From: Candidatus Sabulitectum sp.
GTDB taxonomy: Bacteria > Fermentibacterota > Fermentibacteria > Fermentibacterales > JCC-6
Assembly: GCA_029940175.1 (NCBI GenBank)
Contig: JAOZRM010000039.1
Span: forward strand, 3,245-18,066
Direction of reading: 5' to 3'
DNA length: 14,822 bases
Part shown: piece after piece, positions 1 through 8,568 of the stretch
How the letters are laid out: each line of letters begins with the position of its first letter
Numbering within the stretch: the first letter of the stretch is position 1
Notes under the pieces: model-generated
Told to the model about the DNA's origin: nothing
Database searches by the model: none
What the model saw: only the letters and a program-made list of their open reading frames with translations
Made by a program: the position numbers and the translations under genes

Positions 1-261
1 CTACCCGGCTCTGGTCATCCCATAAAAAACCATACCAATAAAAAGTGGCGGGGGAGGTGCTATCGCTCTTCTACCCGGCATGTAGTTCTCGTGATATATA
101 GTTGGTGCAGTTTCGTTTTTGCAGTACTAAACAGAGAACTGATTTATGGAGATCCGATGTTTAAGTTGCAGCCTACTGTATAGTAATGAAAATAACACGT
201 TTACTGTCGATGCTAAGTTGATATCTACCAATACACATGCTATTCTTTCTCCCGGGGATAC
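1..261. other. Non-coding stretch, nothing convincing found
   Basis: This stretch lies downstream of the minus-strand operon and contains no ORF with both a ribosome-binding site and recognisable protein content. Visible structure is weak. A 9-base direct repeat (CTACCCGGC) occurs at 1-9 and 71-79. A 7-base inverted repeat (AGTTCTC/GAGAACT) lies near 84-140 with a loop of over 40 bases. A minus-strand frame of 26 codons (81 to 1) has no Shine-Dalgarno. I see no hairpin followed by a T-run, so the terminator of the operon ending at 262 was not located. Confidence 0.5.
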
Positions 262-999
262 TCACTCCTGCGAGGTAATACTGTCCATCACCATCTGAGC
301 AAGAATGTACCCGAAGATACCCGGCATTGTGATAAGGCTTGGGAGAGTATTGCGCACCCTGCCCCTGGTTTCCAGCCTTGGTTCAGCAGTATCCGGTGGA
401 AGAGGCTTTACGGGCTGTTCAGTGGACCAGACACAGGAGATACCTGTAGTAACTCCCCGTTTCTTCAGAAACTTTCTAACCATTTTGGCTAGTGGGCATC
501 GGGTTGTTGTACTGATGTCTCCAGTGAGTAGTTTTGAGGGATCTGTTCTTCCTGCAGCACCCATACTGCTGAATACCGGTATCTTTTTCTCCACACAGTA
601 CTGAAGCAGCTGGGTTTTGGGATTAACGCTGTCGATAGCATCAACCAGAATGGTTGAACCTCTCATGAAGCCTGGAACATTCAGAGTATCTTCAGAGATG
701 AAGAGATTCACCGGTATGCATTCAGTATCAGGGCAGATAAATGCCAGGGCCTCTGAGAGAGCTTCGGACTTTGGCTTACCAATGTACTTCTCTCCCACTA
801 CGGCATTTCTGTTTAAGCTTGATGCTGAGATACTGTCAAAATCCACCAACACCAGGCTGCCAATACCGGAACGAGCCAGAGCGGAAGCACAGTGGCTACC
901 CACCCCTCCAAGACCGGCAATGAGAACTCGGGTGTTCCGGATCTTGTGAAAGCCATCCTCATCGTAGAAATTCACTACTCTTTTGAATCTGTCCTTCAA
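262..999 (-). CDS. tcdA: TcdA/CsdL-like E1-family tRNA t6A dehydratase
   Basis: This is an E1-like (ThiF/MoeB superfamily) ATP-dependent enzyme. The TcdA branch cyclises N6-threonylcarbamoyladenosine at tRNA position 37 to ct6A. With the chosen start it has 245 residues. The nucleotide-binding glycine loop GLGGVGSH is at 29-36, the acidic strand end LVDFD at 51-55 and the arginine of the E1 motif SLNRNA at about 64. A TcdA-like stretch follows: GAAGRTDPSKL from about 148, RCPLA at 167-171 and WSTEQP at 191-196. An ATG at 1035 would add 12 residues, but the TTG at 999 has GGAGAG five bases upstream, forms a TTGA overlap with the tatD stop and gives the usual family N-terminus (about 30 residues before the glycine loop). 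It is the last gene of the operon. The residue after NR is Asn where the family usually has Gln. Assignment to TcdA rather than another E1 is likely but not certain. Confidence 0.8.
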   Translation of the reverse strand: MKDRFKRVVNFYDEDGFHKIRNTRVLIAGLGGVGSHCASALARSGIGSLVLVDFDSISASSLNRNAVVGEKYIGKPKSEALSEALAFICPDTECIPVNLFISEDTLNVPGFMRGSTILVDAIDSVNPKTQLLQYCVEKKIPVFSSMGAAGRTDPSKLLTGDISTTTRCPLAKMVRKFLKKRGVTTGISCVWSTEQPVKPLPPDTAEPRLETRGRVRNTLPSLITMPGIFGYILAQMVMDSITSQE

Positions 1000-1751
1000 C
1001 TTATCTCTCCGAATAAGGTAACTGAATTCTCCCATGCTGCTTCTTGAAGATCACTGATATCCTCTCCCCTGATCTCTGCCATTACCCGGGCGATCTCTGC
1101 TACATGTCCTGGTTCAGATTTACCGGATGGAACACCGGCAAGGCCAATGGATGGAGAGTCTGTTTCAATCACAAAGCGATCATTGGGTACCTGCCTGGCA
1201 CTTTCACATGCTTTTTTTGCTTCCCGTCTTGTAATTGCTCCACCGAAAGAAATGTGCAGCCCTGCCTTGAGAAATCTTTTCATGAGCTGTGGGTCTCTGG
1301 ACCACGCATGAATAACTCCCCTTACAGGGTGCTTTTCCAGAAGCTCAAGCATTTCCTCAAAAGCGTTTCTGCAGTGAAGAATAACAGGAAGATCCATTGA
1401 ACTGGCAAGTTCAAGCTGTTGCTCAAAGATCGTGTACTGTTTCCGTCTGGGAACTTCGGTTTTCCAGTCCAGGCCGATCTCTCCAATTGCAGAGGCGTCG
1501 GCTTCGATCAGTTTATTTCTAAGCTCTTCCACCTCCAGTCCTTCATCAGCCCACCATGGGTGAACACCCAGGGCACAGCTTATTCCAGGCAGAAGAGCAA
1601 GTTCTGCACAAGCATCCCAGTTACCTGTTGAAACTGAAGGAATCAGGATTCTTTCCACTCCTGCAGCGAAAGCCCTTGTGAGAACTCCTCCTGTGTCGCG
1701 ACTGAGAGGTTCCATGAACAGGTGACAGTGGGTATCAAATAATCCACGCAT
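996..1751 (-). CDS. tatD: TatD-family metal-dependent hydrolase/deoxyribonuclease
   Basis: TatD proteins are cytoplasmic amidohydrolase-fold TIM barrels; characterised members are Mg-dependent 3'-5' exonucleases linked to DNA repair and RNA turnover. From the start at 1751 the product has 251 residues, normal for the family. Metal-ligand motifs appear in order: DTHCH (His8, His10), GEIGLDW (Glu91), ILHCR (His126), VIHAW (His148) and IETDSP (Asp198). An in-frame start at 1826 would add 25 residues lying inside the yitT gene and absent from the family, so ATG 1751 was chosen. It sits one base after the yitT stop codon, which implies translational coupling because no strong Shine-Dalgarno is visible. 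Its own stop overlaps the TTG start of the downstream tcdA-like gene. The physiological substrate cannot be read from the sequence. Confidence 0.88.
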   Translation of the reverse strand: MRGLFDTHCHLFMEPLSRDTGGVLTRAFAAGVERILIPSVSTGNWDACAELALLPGISCALGVHPWWADEGLEVEELRNKLIEADASAIGEIGLDWKTEVPRRKQYTIFEQQLELASSMDLPVILHCRNAFEEMLELLEKHPVRGVIHAWSRDPQLMKRFLKAGLHISFGGAITRREAKKACESARQVPNDRFVIETDSPSIGLAGVPSGKSEPGHVAEIARVMAEIRGEDISDLQEAAWENSVTLFGEIS

Positions 1752-1752
1752 C

Positions 1753-2697
1753 CTAGAGGGAAAGGGTTCTTTTTTTAAAGCCATAGCCCATAACATCATA
1801 AGCATCATGAAGAACAATGAAAGCATCGGGATCTATTTCCTGGACCAGCCTCTGAAGCACCATGACCTGCCTTCTGTGAACACAGACATAGATAACTTCC
1901 ATTGATTTTCTTTCGTAGCCACCCTCTGCCTTCAGGAAAGTAACTCCCCTGTTCAGTGTTTTGAAAATAGCGTCTCTAACCAGATCAGGTTTTCTTGTGA
2001 TTACCATACATGCCTTCACAAAAGGCATACCTTCTGCTGCAAGATCCGTCATTTTTGTTGTAAGGAACAGGTTCAGATAAGCCCATATGACCAGTTTGGG
2101 ATCCTCGAAGATCACTCCCACCAATACAATAATCAGGCTCTCAACCATCCAGTAACCGGTACTGATACTGACTCCAGTGTACTTCTTAAGTATTGCGACT
2201 GGAATATCTGTTCCACCGGTAGAACCCCTGAATTTAAAAATGAATCCCAGTCCTATGCCCAGAAGAGTTGAACCGGCAACAGAAGCCAGGAGAATGTCTA
2301 TTTCTGACGAACCACTGAGAAAGACAGCAAATCTGGGAATTTCTCCCGCAGCTGCAAGATTGTAAACATGCTTCGCTCCTCCTGGAATCCAGTTAAGGTG
2401 CGTAGGATCAAAAACCCAGCACATAAAATTAGACATGAGCATACCGGCAAAACTGCGAACTCCAAATTGCTTTCCGACGAAAATGTAGCCTACTACAAAT
2501 AGAGGAATATTGAAACCAAACATCCAGAGACTTTCAGAGATTCCGGTAAGGTGTGTGAGAATCTGAGCAAGACCACCCACTCCACCCGGAGATATCCTGA
2601 ATGGAAACAGAAACCACGAATATGCAATACCAAACAGAACCGATCCTGCCAGTATTCCAAGGTAATCCCTAGTTTGATAACCTGCTTTGAACTTCAT
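1753..2697 (-). CDS. YitT-family membrane protein with DUF2179 C-terminal domain
   Basis: The product is an integral membrane protein of 314 residues with about five to six hydrophobic segments in its first two thirds. It carries YitT-family signatures such as ISPGGVGGLAQIL early on and FRGSTGGTDIP between the later helices. The last 85 or so residues are soluble and match the DUF2179 type (VTFLKAEGGYERK, then DPDAFIVLHDAYDVMGYGF near the end). The transported substrate of this family is unknown. The frame can be extended to a TTG at 2718, but the ATG at 2697 has AAGGG six bases upstream and is preferred. It lies about 110 bases after guaA on the same strand and is followed directly by tatD. 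The gap to guaA contains small inverted repeats but no clear terminator, so it may be read from the pyrG-purF-guaA promoter. Confidence 0.85.
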   Translation of the reverse strand: MKFKAGYQTRDYLGILAGSVLFGIAYSWFLFPFRISPGGVGGLAQILTHLTGISESLWMFGFNIPLFVVGYIFVGKQFGVRSFAGMLMSNFMCWVFDPTHLNWIPGGAKHVYNLAAAGEIPRFAVFLSGSSEIDILLASVAGSTLLGIGLGFIFKFRGSTGGTDIPVAILKKYTGVSISTGYWMVESLIIVLVGVIFEDPKLVIWAYLNLFLTTKMTDLAAEGMPFVKACMVITRKPDLVRDAIFKTLNRGVTFLKAEGGYERKSMEVIYVCVHRRQVMVLQRLVQEIDPDAFIVLHDAYDVMGYGFKKRTLSL

Positions 2698-2755
2698 TTC
2701 AATCCCTTCACCGGACAATGGAACGTAATAAGCCCGGTTCTTTATCAGTACTGTT

Positions 2756-2779
2756 AACGCTACCCTTAATGGGTACGTT
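2756..2779. repeat. Inverted repeat in the guaA-yitT gap
   Basis: AACG (c) TACCC, a five-base loop, then GGGTA CGTT gives a nine-base-pair stem with one bulged base. The self-complementary octamer CAGTACTG is immediately adjacent at 2746-2753. In the transcribed (minus) direction no U-run follows, so it does not qualify as an intrinsic terminator. It could be an RNA processing site or a protein site, or chance. Confidence 0.35.
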
Positions 2780-2807
2780 TACGCTGCTGTATAGATGGCT
2801 CCCTGGG

Positions 2808-4346
2808 CTATTCCCACTCAATGGTTCCAGGAGGCTTCGAACTGATATCGTAAACAATTCTGCTAACTCCGTTAACCCTGTTAACAATCCTGCTGGATAC
2901 CGCTGCCATGTGATCGGGATCCATTCTGTACCAGTCTGCAGTCATGCCATCTGTGCTTGTCACGGCACGGAGAGCAACCACCCTGTCGTACGTTCTTTCG
3001 TCACCCATGACCCCCACAGTTCTTATTGGAAGAAGAACGCTGAAGGCCTGCCAGATCTCATGGTAAAGATTCTCTTCACGAAGGTAATCTATGAACACCT
3101 TGTCGACCTTCTGAAGAAGATCACGGTCCTCGCGTGTTATGGGTCCAAGGATTCTCACAGCAAGACCAGGCCCCGGAAAGGGATGCCTGGAAACCATCCA
3201 GTGGGAAAGCCCGAGTTCACGGCCCAGCTCTCGCACTTCATCCTTGAACAGCTCTCTTAGCGGCTCAAGAAGGCTGAGGTTCATCCTCTCTGGAAGGCCA
3301 CCAACATTGTGATGACTTTTGATGGTAGCGCTAGGTCCTTTGAAGCTGACGCTTTCAATAACATCAGGGTAAAGTGTACCCTGGGCAAGATGTGTTACAC
3401 CTGGAATTGAGTTAGCTGCCTCTTCAAACAGTTCGATGAAAACCCTTCCAATGATCTTTCTTTTCTTCTCCGGATCTGATACACCTGCAAGCTCATTTAA
3501 GAATCGGTCTTCACCGTCTACTGTGATAAGCTCCATGCCGAAATGCTCTCCGAAAGTTCTCTCCACCTCTTCACGCTCTCCAGCACGGAGAAGACCGTTG
3601 TCAACAAATATCGGAACGAATCTGTCTGGCACTGCACTGTGAAGCAGGGCAGCAACCACAGACGAATCCACTCCACCGGAGAGACCCAGGATTACCTTTC
3701 CGTTTTCACCAAGCTCCGAACGAATGTAGTCCTTTGCCTGGACAGCAAAGTATTTCATATCCCAGTTGGCTTTGAGATCAGCGATGCTGAAGAGAAAGTT
3801 TTCAATAAGATCAGAGCCAAAAACTGTATGATTTACTTCTGGATGAAACTGAACTCCATATCTTTTCATCTCGGGATTCTCCATGGCAGCAATCGGAAGA
3901 AGGTCTGTGGAGGCGATAACTTCATACCCCTCCGGAACCTCTGTAACTCTGTCTCCATGACTCATCCAGGCCTGCAGACCGGAGTCTATTCCATTAAGAA
4001 GAATACTCGTTTCTGTTTTCAACAAAGCAGGACCGTATTCCCTGTGATGTCCGCCTTCTACTTTTCCACCAGTGCGATATGCAAGAAGCTGCATACCATA
4101 GCAGATGCCCAGAATCGGAAGATCTGTGGTGAATATCTCTTCTGGAGGCATTGGGCTCTCTTCACCATACACACTATAGGGACTTCCTGCAAGAATTATG
4201 GCCCCGGGGACAAGTTTCTCCACCTCGGCCCATGAACAGTTTCCCGGAAGTAATTCGCAATACACACCAAGTTCTCTTACCCTGCGGGCAATGAGCTGAG
4301 TATACTGACTGCCGAAATCCAGTATTGCCACTCCACCCTTGATCAT
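2808..4346 (-). CDS. guaA: GMP synthase (glutamine-hydrolysing)
   Basis: GuaA converts XMP, ATP and glutamine to GMP, the last step of guanine nucleotide synthesis. The 512-residue length is typical. Residues 1-190 form a class I glutamine amidotransferase with nucleophile Cys82 (GICYGMQ) and the His168/Glu170 pair (VQFHPEV). The ATP-pyrophosphatase domain follows with its P-loop SGGVDSS at 223-229. The C-terminal dimerisation and XMP-binding domain ends in the family hallmark KPPGTIEWE. The ATG at 4346 overlaps the purF stop as ATGA, with GGGAG about six bases upstream. It is third in a run of three glutamine-using nucleotide enzymes. Nothing is missing or unusual in the active sites. Confidence 0.97.
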   Translation of the reverse strand: MIKGGVAILDFGSQYTQLIARRVRELGVYCELLPGNCSWAEVEKLVPGAIILAGSPYSVYGEESPMPPEEIFTTDLPILGICYGMQLLAYRTGGKVEGGHHREYGPALLKTETSILLNGIDSGLQAWMSHGDRVTEVPEGYEVIASTDLLPIAAMENPEMKRYGVQFHPEVNHTVFGSDLIENFLFSIADLKANWDMKYFAVQAKDYIRSELGENGKVILGLSGGVDSSVVAALLHSAVPDRFVPIFVDNGLLRAGEREEVERTFGEHFGMELITVDGEDRFLNELAGVSDPEKKRKIIGRVFIELFEEAANSIPGVTHLAQGTLYPDVIESVSFKGPSATIKSHHNVGGLPERMNLSLLEPLRELFKDEVRELGRELGLSHWMVSRHPFPGPGLAVRILGPITREDRDLLQKVDKVFIDYLREENLYHEIWQAFSVLLPIRTVGVMGDERTYDRVVALRAVTSTDGMTADWYRMDPDHMAAVSSRIVNRVNGVSRIVYDISSKPPGTIEWE

Positions 4347-5803
4347 ATCTGTCTCCCTGATCGTATAGACCCGTTCACCGGTGGAGCCACCGGGTAATCA
4401 CCTGTGAAACATGCTGTGCAGTAGTCTTCTGGTGGATGAGCTGATATACAACCAAGCATGCCCTCCACCGATAGATACCCAAGACTGTCCAGATTCAGAA
4501 TGTTCTTTATTTCTTCCACTGAATACTTATTTGCAATAAGACTTTTCTCCTCTGGAAAATCAATTCCAAAATAACAGGCATGCCTGTGAGGCGGACAACT
4601 TATTCGCATGTGAACCTCGAGAGCTCCTGCTTCTCGAAGAGCTTTAATACGAGCCTTACTGGTGGTACCGCGAACAATGCTGTCTTCCACAACGCATACT
4701 CTTTTCCCTCTGATTGCTTCTGGAATAGGCTGAAGTTTGCGCATTACCATGGCAGCTCTCGTGGCCTGACCGGGATCAATGAATGTACGACCCACGTAGT
4801 GATTCCTTGTGAACCCCATATCGAGAGGAAGCCCGAGTTCACGTGCGAATCCCATAGCTGCAAACATTCCACTGTCTGGTACGGGCATCACCATGTCACA
4901 CTGGGCGGGGAACTCACGTGCAAGCTGTCTGCCCATTTCAATTCGAACTTCGTATACGCTGTCTCCAAAAACATAACTGCCGGGTCTTGCGAAATACACA
5001 TGTTCAAATATGCAGTGCGCACTTCGCTGGTTGCCTTCTGAAAAAAGACCCTGCTCACGGCCGGGTACAGAAGAAACCGGTTCACAGCATCCTTTGCCCT
5101 TCTTGACAGGAAAAAAGAGCATTTCACCTGGTTGGATCTCCCTGACGTATTCAGCATCTGTAACCGGGAAGGCAATAGTCTCACTTGCTACGATCCACCC
5201 TCCACCGCTGATCTTTCCAAGACTGAGTGGTCTGAAACCCATGGGATCTCTTACCACATACATACCCTGGGGAACCAGAAGAATAAGGCAGAAAGCACCT
5301 TCCAGCTTGGAAATTGCAAGTTGAAGGCATTTCTCTATGTTGTAATCTGTATCCTCAAGCTCTCTACTCATAAGATGCAGTACTATCTCGGTATCGGTGT
5401 TTGTCTGAAAAATATGACCTTTGCGCTGCAGGCTCCTTCTTATTACCCCTGCATTACTGATCGTGCCGTTGTGGGCAATAGCAACGGGAATGTCTGCCAT
5501 TCTCACCAGAATTGGCTGTGCGTTGACCACGGAGGATCCACCGAACGTTCCGTATCTTACATGACCGATTCCTGCCTGGATGTTGTCAGACATCATCTCT
5601 TCGGGAAAATCAATCATCAGCTCGGAGACAAGACCCTTTTTCTTACGAAGCTGAATCTCACCATCGGAATCAAGAGTAGCAATACCAGATGCTTCCTGCC
5701 CGCGATGCTGCTGTGCAAACAATCCCTCTGCAACAAGTGCAGTTATCGATTCACTTGCACCTATTACACCGCACAGGCCACAGTATTCTCCTATTTGTTT
5801 CAT
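4343..5803 (-). CDS. purF: Amidophosphoribosyltransferase, iron-sulfur type
   Basis: PurF makes phosphoribosylamine from PRPP and glutamine, the first committed step of purine synthesis. The 486-residue protein is an N-terminal-nucleophile (class II) amidotransferase fused to a phosphoribosyltransferase. Cys11 (CGVIG) should be the catalytic nucleophile after removal of a 10-residue propeptide. HVRYGT (81-86) and HNG (111-113) belong to the glutaminase site. The PRPP-binding motif VVEDSIVRGTTS is at 371-382. Cysteines at 264, 410, 462 and 465 match the positions that ligate the 4Fe-4S cluster in the Bacillus-type enzyme, where the cluster makes the protein oxygen-labile. The ATG forms an ATGA overlap with the pyrG stop and has AAGGG eight bases upstream. 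It is followed by guaA, again with an ATGA overlap. Confidence 0.96.
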   Translation of the reverse strand: MKQIGEYCGLCGVIGASESITALVAEGLFAQQHRGQEASGIATLDSDGEIQLRKKKGLVSELMIDFPEEMMSDNIQAGIGHVRYGTFGGSSVVNAQPILVRMADIPVAIAHNGTISNAGVIRRSLQRKGHIFQTNTDTEIVLHLMSRELEDTDYNIEKCLQLAISKLEGAFCLILLVPQGMYVVRDPMGFRPLSLGKISGGGWIVASETIAFPVTDAEYVREIQPGEMLFFPVKKGKGCCEPVSSVPGREQGLFSEGNQRSAHCIFEHVYFARPGSYVFGDSVYEVRIEMGRQLAREFPAQCDMVMPVPDSGMFAAMGFARELGLPLDMGFTRNHYVGRTFIDPGQATRAAMVMRKLQPIPEAIRGKRVCVVEDSIVRGTTSKARIKALREAGALEVHMRISCPPHRHACYFGIDFPEEKSLIANKYSVEEIKNILNLDSLGYLSVEGMLGCISAHPPEDYCTACFTGDYPVAPPVNGSIRSGRQI

Positions 5804-7416
5804 TTCTGTTTCCCTTGGAAAGATGCTTTAATAAATGCACTGAAAAGTGGATGAGGATCAAGAGGGCGACTCTTAAATTCAGGATGGAACTGAACTGCCA
5901 CAAACCACCTGTGATCCGGCCTTTCAACAACCTCAACAAGTTTTCCGTCCGGAGATAGCCCTGTCAACCTCAAACCGGCCTGCTCAAGTGCTTCTCTGTA
6001 CAGATTGTTAAACTCAAAACGATGTCTGTGTCGCTCGGACACTTCAGTTGCCCCGTATGCTTTCTGTGCTTTTGAACCTTCCTCAAGAATGCACGGGTAC
6101 GCTCCCAGTCTCATTGTACCACCCTTGTTCACCACATTCTTCTGCTCATCCATGAGAGAGATCACCGGATGTGCTGTATCCGGATCAAATTCAAGACTGT
6201 TGGCATCAGGGAAACCAGCTAGATATCTTGCGGTATCAATGGTTGCACACTGCATACCGAGACAAATGCCAAAAAACGGGATATCGTTATCTCTGGCGTA
6301 TTTTACAGCCTCAATCTTTCCATCCAGCCCACGATAACCAAAACCACCTGGAACGAGAATTCCATCAATTCCTCCAAGCAGTTCTGCCGGATCTCTGTTT
6401 TGAAGTTCTTCCGCTTCGATACATCTGACATTCAGGTCAAGTCTCTGGTCAATAGCTCCGTGGGACAACGCCTCAAAAATACTCTTGTATGCATCGCGCA
6501 GTGCCATGTATTTGCCGACTACTGCTATTTTTACTTTTCCACGATCGGGGTTAACTGCACGGGCAACCATGGCATTCCACCTGGTAAGGTCAAGCTCGTT
6601 CTCAGGCAGATGAAACTTTCTCAGTATCAGTGAATCAAGCCCCTGCTTTGCAAGTTCAATAGGTACTTCATAAATAGAATTCTTGACATCTTTCTCCTCT
6701 ATCACTGCAGCCCTGGGAACACTGCAGAAAAGAGAAAGCTTTTTGAAATGCTCTTCCTCCATAGCTACTTCTGTGCGACAGATGAGAACATCAGGAATGA
6801 TACCAATGGAACGCATGATTCCAGCGGATTGCTGAGCAGGTTTGGTTTTCAGTTCACCTGAGGCATTCAGATATGGAAGCAGAGTAAGATGTGCAAAAAC
6901 AGCATTTTCCGGGCCAAGATCTACTCTGAGCTGCCTGAGAGCTTCAAGGAAAGGACTGGATTCAATATCACCAGCCGTACCTCCAATTTCGGTTAATACT
7001 ATATCTGCACCGGTGTCCTCACAGGACAGAATTGCCTTTTTTATTTCATCAGTGATGTGAGGAACCACTTGAACAGTTCCTCCCAGATATCCACCCTGGC
7101 GTTCCCTCTGTAGTACTGTAGAGTAAATACGACCACTGGTGTAATTACTCTTCCTGGTACATGTCACTCCTGCAAAACGCTCGTAATGTCCAAGATCAAG
7201 ATCGGTTTCCGCACCATCATCAGTTACGTATACCTCTCCGTGCTGAAAAGGAGACATCGTACCGGGGTCTACATTCAGATAAGGATCAAGTTTCTGCAGA
7301 AAGACCCTGTAACCCCTCTGTTTTAAAAGAAGTGCCACAGAAGCAGCGGTGATTCCTTTCCCCAGAGAGGAGACAACACCCCCGGTAATGAACAGATGCT
7401 TTACCGAATCACCCAT
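5800..7416 (-). CDS. pyrG: CTP synthase
   Basis: PyrG aminates UTP to CTP using ATP and glutamine. The product is 538 residues from the ATG at 7416. The synthetase domain opens with KHLFITGGVVSSLGKG and carries the ATP loop SSLGKG at about 16-21. The C-terminal class I glutamine amidotransferase has the oxyanion stretch PGGFGYRG, nucleophile Cys385 (GICLGMQ) and His511/Glu513 (VQFHPEF). An upstream in-frame ATG at 7431 would add five residues, but the strong Shine-Dalgarno GGAGGG at 7424-7429 lies between the two and points to 7416. It is the first gene of the run pyrG-purF-guaA-yitT-tatD-tcdA. Its stop overlaps the purF start by four bases. The 88-base leader holds no obvious regulatory RNA. 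Confidence 0.97.
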   Translation of the reverse strand: MGDSVKHLFITGGVVSSLGKGITAASVALLLKQRGYRVFLQKLDPYLNVDPGTMSPFQHGEVYVTDDGAETDLDLGHYERFAGVTCTRKSNYTSGRIYSTVLQRERQGGYLGGTVQVVPHITDEIKKAILSCEDTGADIVLTEIGGTAGDIESSPFLEALRQLRVDLGPENAVFAHLTLLPYLNASGELKTKPAQQSAGIMRSIGIIPDVLICRTEVAMEEEHFKKLSLFCSVPRAAVIEEKDVKNSIYEVPIELAKQGLDSLILRKFHLPENELDLTRWNAMVARAVNPDRGKVKIAVVGKYMALRDAYKSIFEALSHGAIDQRLDLNVRCIEAEELQNRDPAELLGGIDGILVPGGFGYRGLDGKIEAVKYARDNDIPFFGICLGMQCATIDTARYLAGFPDANSLEFDPDTAHPVISLMDEQKNVVNKGGTMRLGAYPCILEEGSKAQKAYGATEVSERHRHRFEFNNLYREALEQAGLRLTGLSPDGKLVEVVERPDHRWFVAVQFHPEFKSRPLDPHPLFSAFIKASFQGKQK

Positions 7417-7463
7417 CGCAATTCCCTCCATGAATATTTCAGAGAAAACAAAGGAAGAATATA

Positions 7464-7494
7464 CGAAAAAAAGACATGTACTATTCAGGTCTTT
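7464..7494 (-). terminator. Possible weak intrinsic terminator after the HD-GYP gene
   Basis: Read on the minus strand, AAAGAC (7494-7489) pairs with GTCTTT across a 13-base loop and runs straight into seven Ts (7472-7466). The stem has only two G-C pairs, so efficiency would be low. It lies 11 bases past the stop codon of the response-regulator gene and before pyrG, the right place for a unit boundary. T-richness alone could produce this by chance. Confidence 0.4.
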
Positions 7495-7504
7495 AGCAGA
7501 TTGA

Positions 7505-8518
7505 CTATGCTTTGATTATCTCTGGAATAGCCAGAAATGCTATCACCAGTTCTGGATCAAATTGAGTTGAACTGTTGAGTAGAATCTCCTCCCTCGCTTT
7601 TTCCGGCAATATGGCAGGACGATATGGTCTCTCTGTGATCATTGCACTGAAAGCATCACAAATAGCAAGGATTCTTCCCATTAGCGGAATATTCTCTCCA
7701 ACGAGTCCGTCAGGATAACCAGTACCGTCAAACCTCTCATGGTGATGTTTGGCGCCATCTATCACCGCAGCAAGAGAAGGCAGTGAACCAAGTATCTCTG
7801 CAGCTTTTTCAGGATGCCCTTTCATTACATCGAATTCACCTTGTGTTAACAGTTCTCGTTTTAACAGAATATCCTCGGGTACACCGATCTTGCCGATGTC
7901 ATGAAGTTTACCCGCAATTCTAGCTGTCTGCACATTCTTATCGTCCAACCCGATCTTACGGGAAAGCAGTACAGCAAAATCGGCAACCTGCTCAGAATGA
8001 TGCAGCGTATACCCATCCCTTGCTCCTATGGCAGCAGCAAATCCGTCAATAGCTGACATGAACAACTGCTGGTTCAATTCAATCTCTTCGATATAACTGT
8101 CTACCAGGGTGGTGTATGAGTCAGATACAGCAAAAGACGAAAGAACTGCGTTTATGAGTTGAGTCTTATTAAATGGCTTGTGTATCACATGCTGAACACC
8201 GTGAGACAAGGCAATACGCACATCAGCAGGTGAAATAAATCCGGATATCAAGATGAATGGGGCCAGTATGCGCTCGTTGCGACACCAGCGAAGAAGATCA
8301 ATTCCCGTTTCACCACCAGGCATGGCAATATCGCTTAGTATCACATCTACTTTGTATTTAGTTAAGCATTCACGTGCCTGAGCTGCGGATACAGTATCAA
8401 CCACAACCACTTCCAGCTCAGAGAGATAAAGTTTAACAAGCCCCCTGACAGCCTCCTCGTCATCCACAACGAGTACGGTCTTCCCGGCAAGGTTGCTTCT
8501 CTCCACAGCATTTTGCAC
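7505..8518 (-). CDS. Response regulator with HD-GYP domain (predicted c-di-GMP phosphodiesterase)
   Basis: This is a two-domain RpfG-type protein of 337 residues. The receiver domain (about 13-128) has acidic residues Asp19/Asp20, phosphoacceptor Asp63 (LSDIAMPG), Ser92 and Lys114 (HKPF). A short helical linker leads to an HD-GYP domain (about 150-335) with His174, the metal-binding HDIGK (206-210), His235, the cluster KHHHERFDGTGYP (257-269) and DAF further on. All metal and GYP residues are present, so it should hydrolyse cyclic di-GMP when phosphorylated; that activity is inferred. It starts at GTG with GAAGGA six bases upstream. It follows cutC by 50 bases and is probably co-transcribed with it. 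No partner histidine kinase is in the window. Confidence 0.92.
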   Translation of the reverse strand: MQNAVERSNLAGKTVLVVDDEEAVRGLVKLYLSELEVVVVDTVSAAQARECLTKYKVDVILSDIAMPGGETGIDLLRWCRNERILAPFILISGFISPADVRIALSHGVQHVIHKPFNKTQLINAVLSSFAVSDSYTTLVDSYIEEIELNQQLFMSAIDGFAAAIGARDGYTLHHSEQVADFAVLLSRKIGLDDKNVQTARIAGKLHDIGKIGVPEDILLKRELLTQGEFDVMKGHPEKAAEILGSLPSLAAVIDGAKHHHERFDGTGYPDGLVGENIPLMGRILAICDAFSAMITERPYRPAILPEKAREEILLNSSTQFDPELVIAFLAIPEIIKA

Positions 8519-8568
8519 TGTAATTCCTTCTGTATTTCATAATATAGAAGAATCCAGAGATGAAAGGG

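Noticed and set aside
1..81. Minus-strand 26-codon frame with a proline run and a short hydrophobic stretch
   Set aside because: No Shine-Dalgarno before its ATG, no recognisable content, and it touches the window edge. Chance is the simplest explanation.
2756..2779. Intrinsic terminator after guaA
   Set aside because: The stem is adequate but no U-run follows in the minus direction, and downstream genes lack an evident promoter of their own.
3543..4235. Plus-strand 230-codon frame antisense to guaA
   Set aside because: It is fully antisense to a gene with intact catalytic motifs and has no recognisable domain, so it is a coding shadow. The same applies to the plus-strand frame 5132-5854 opposite purF.
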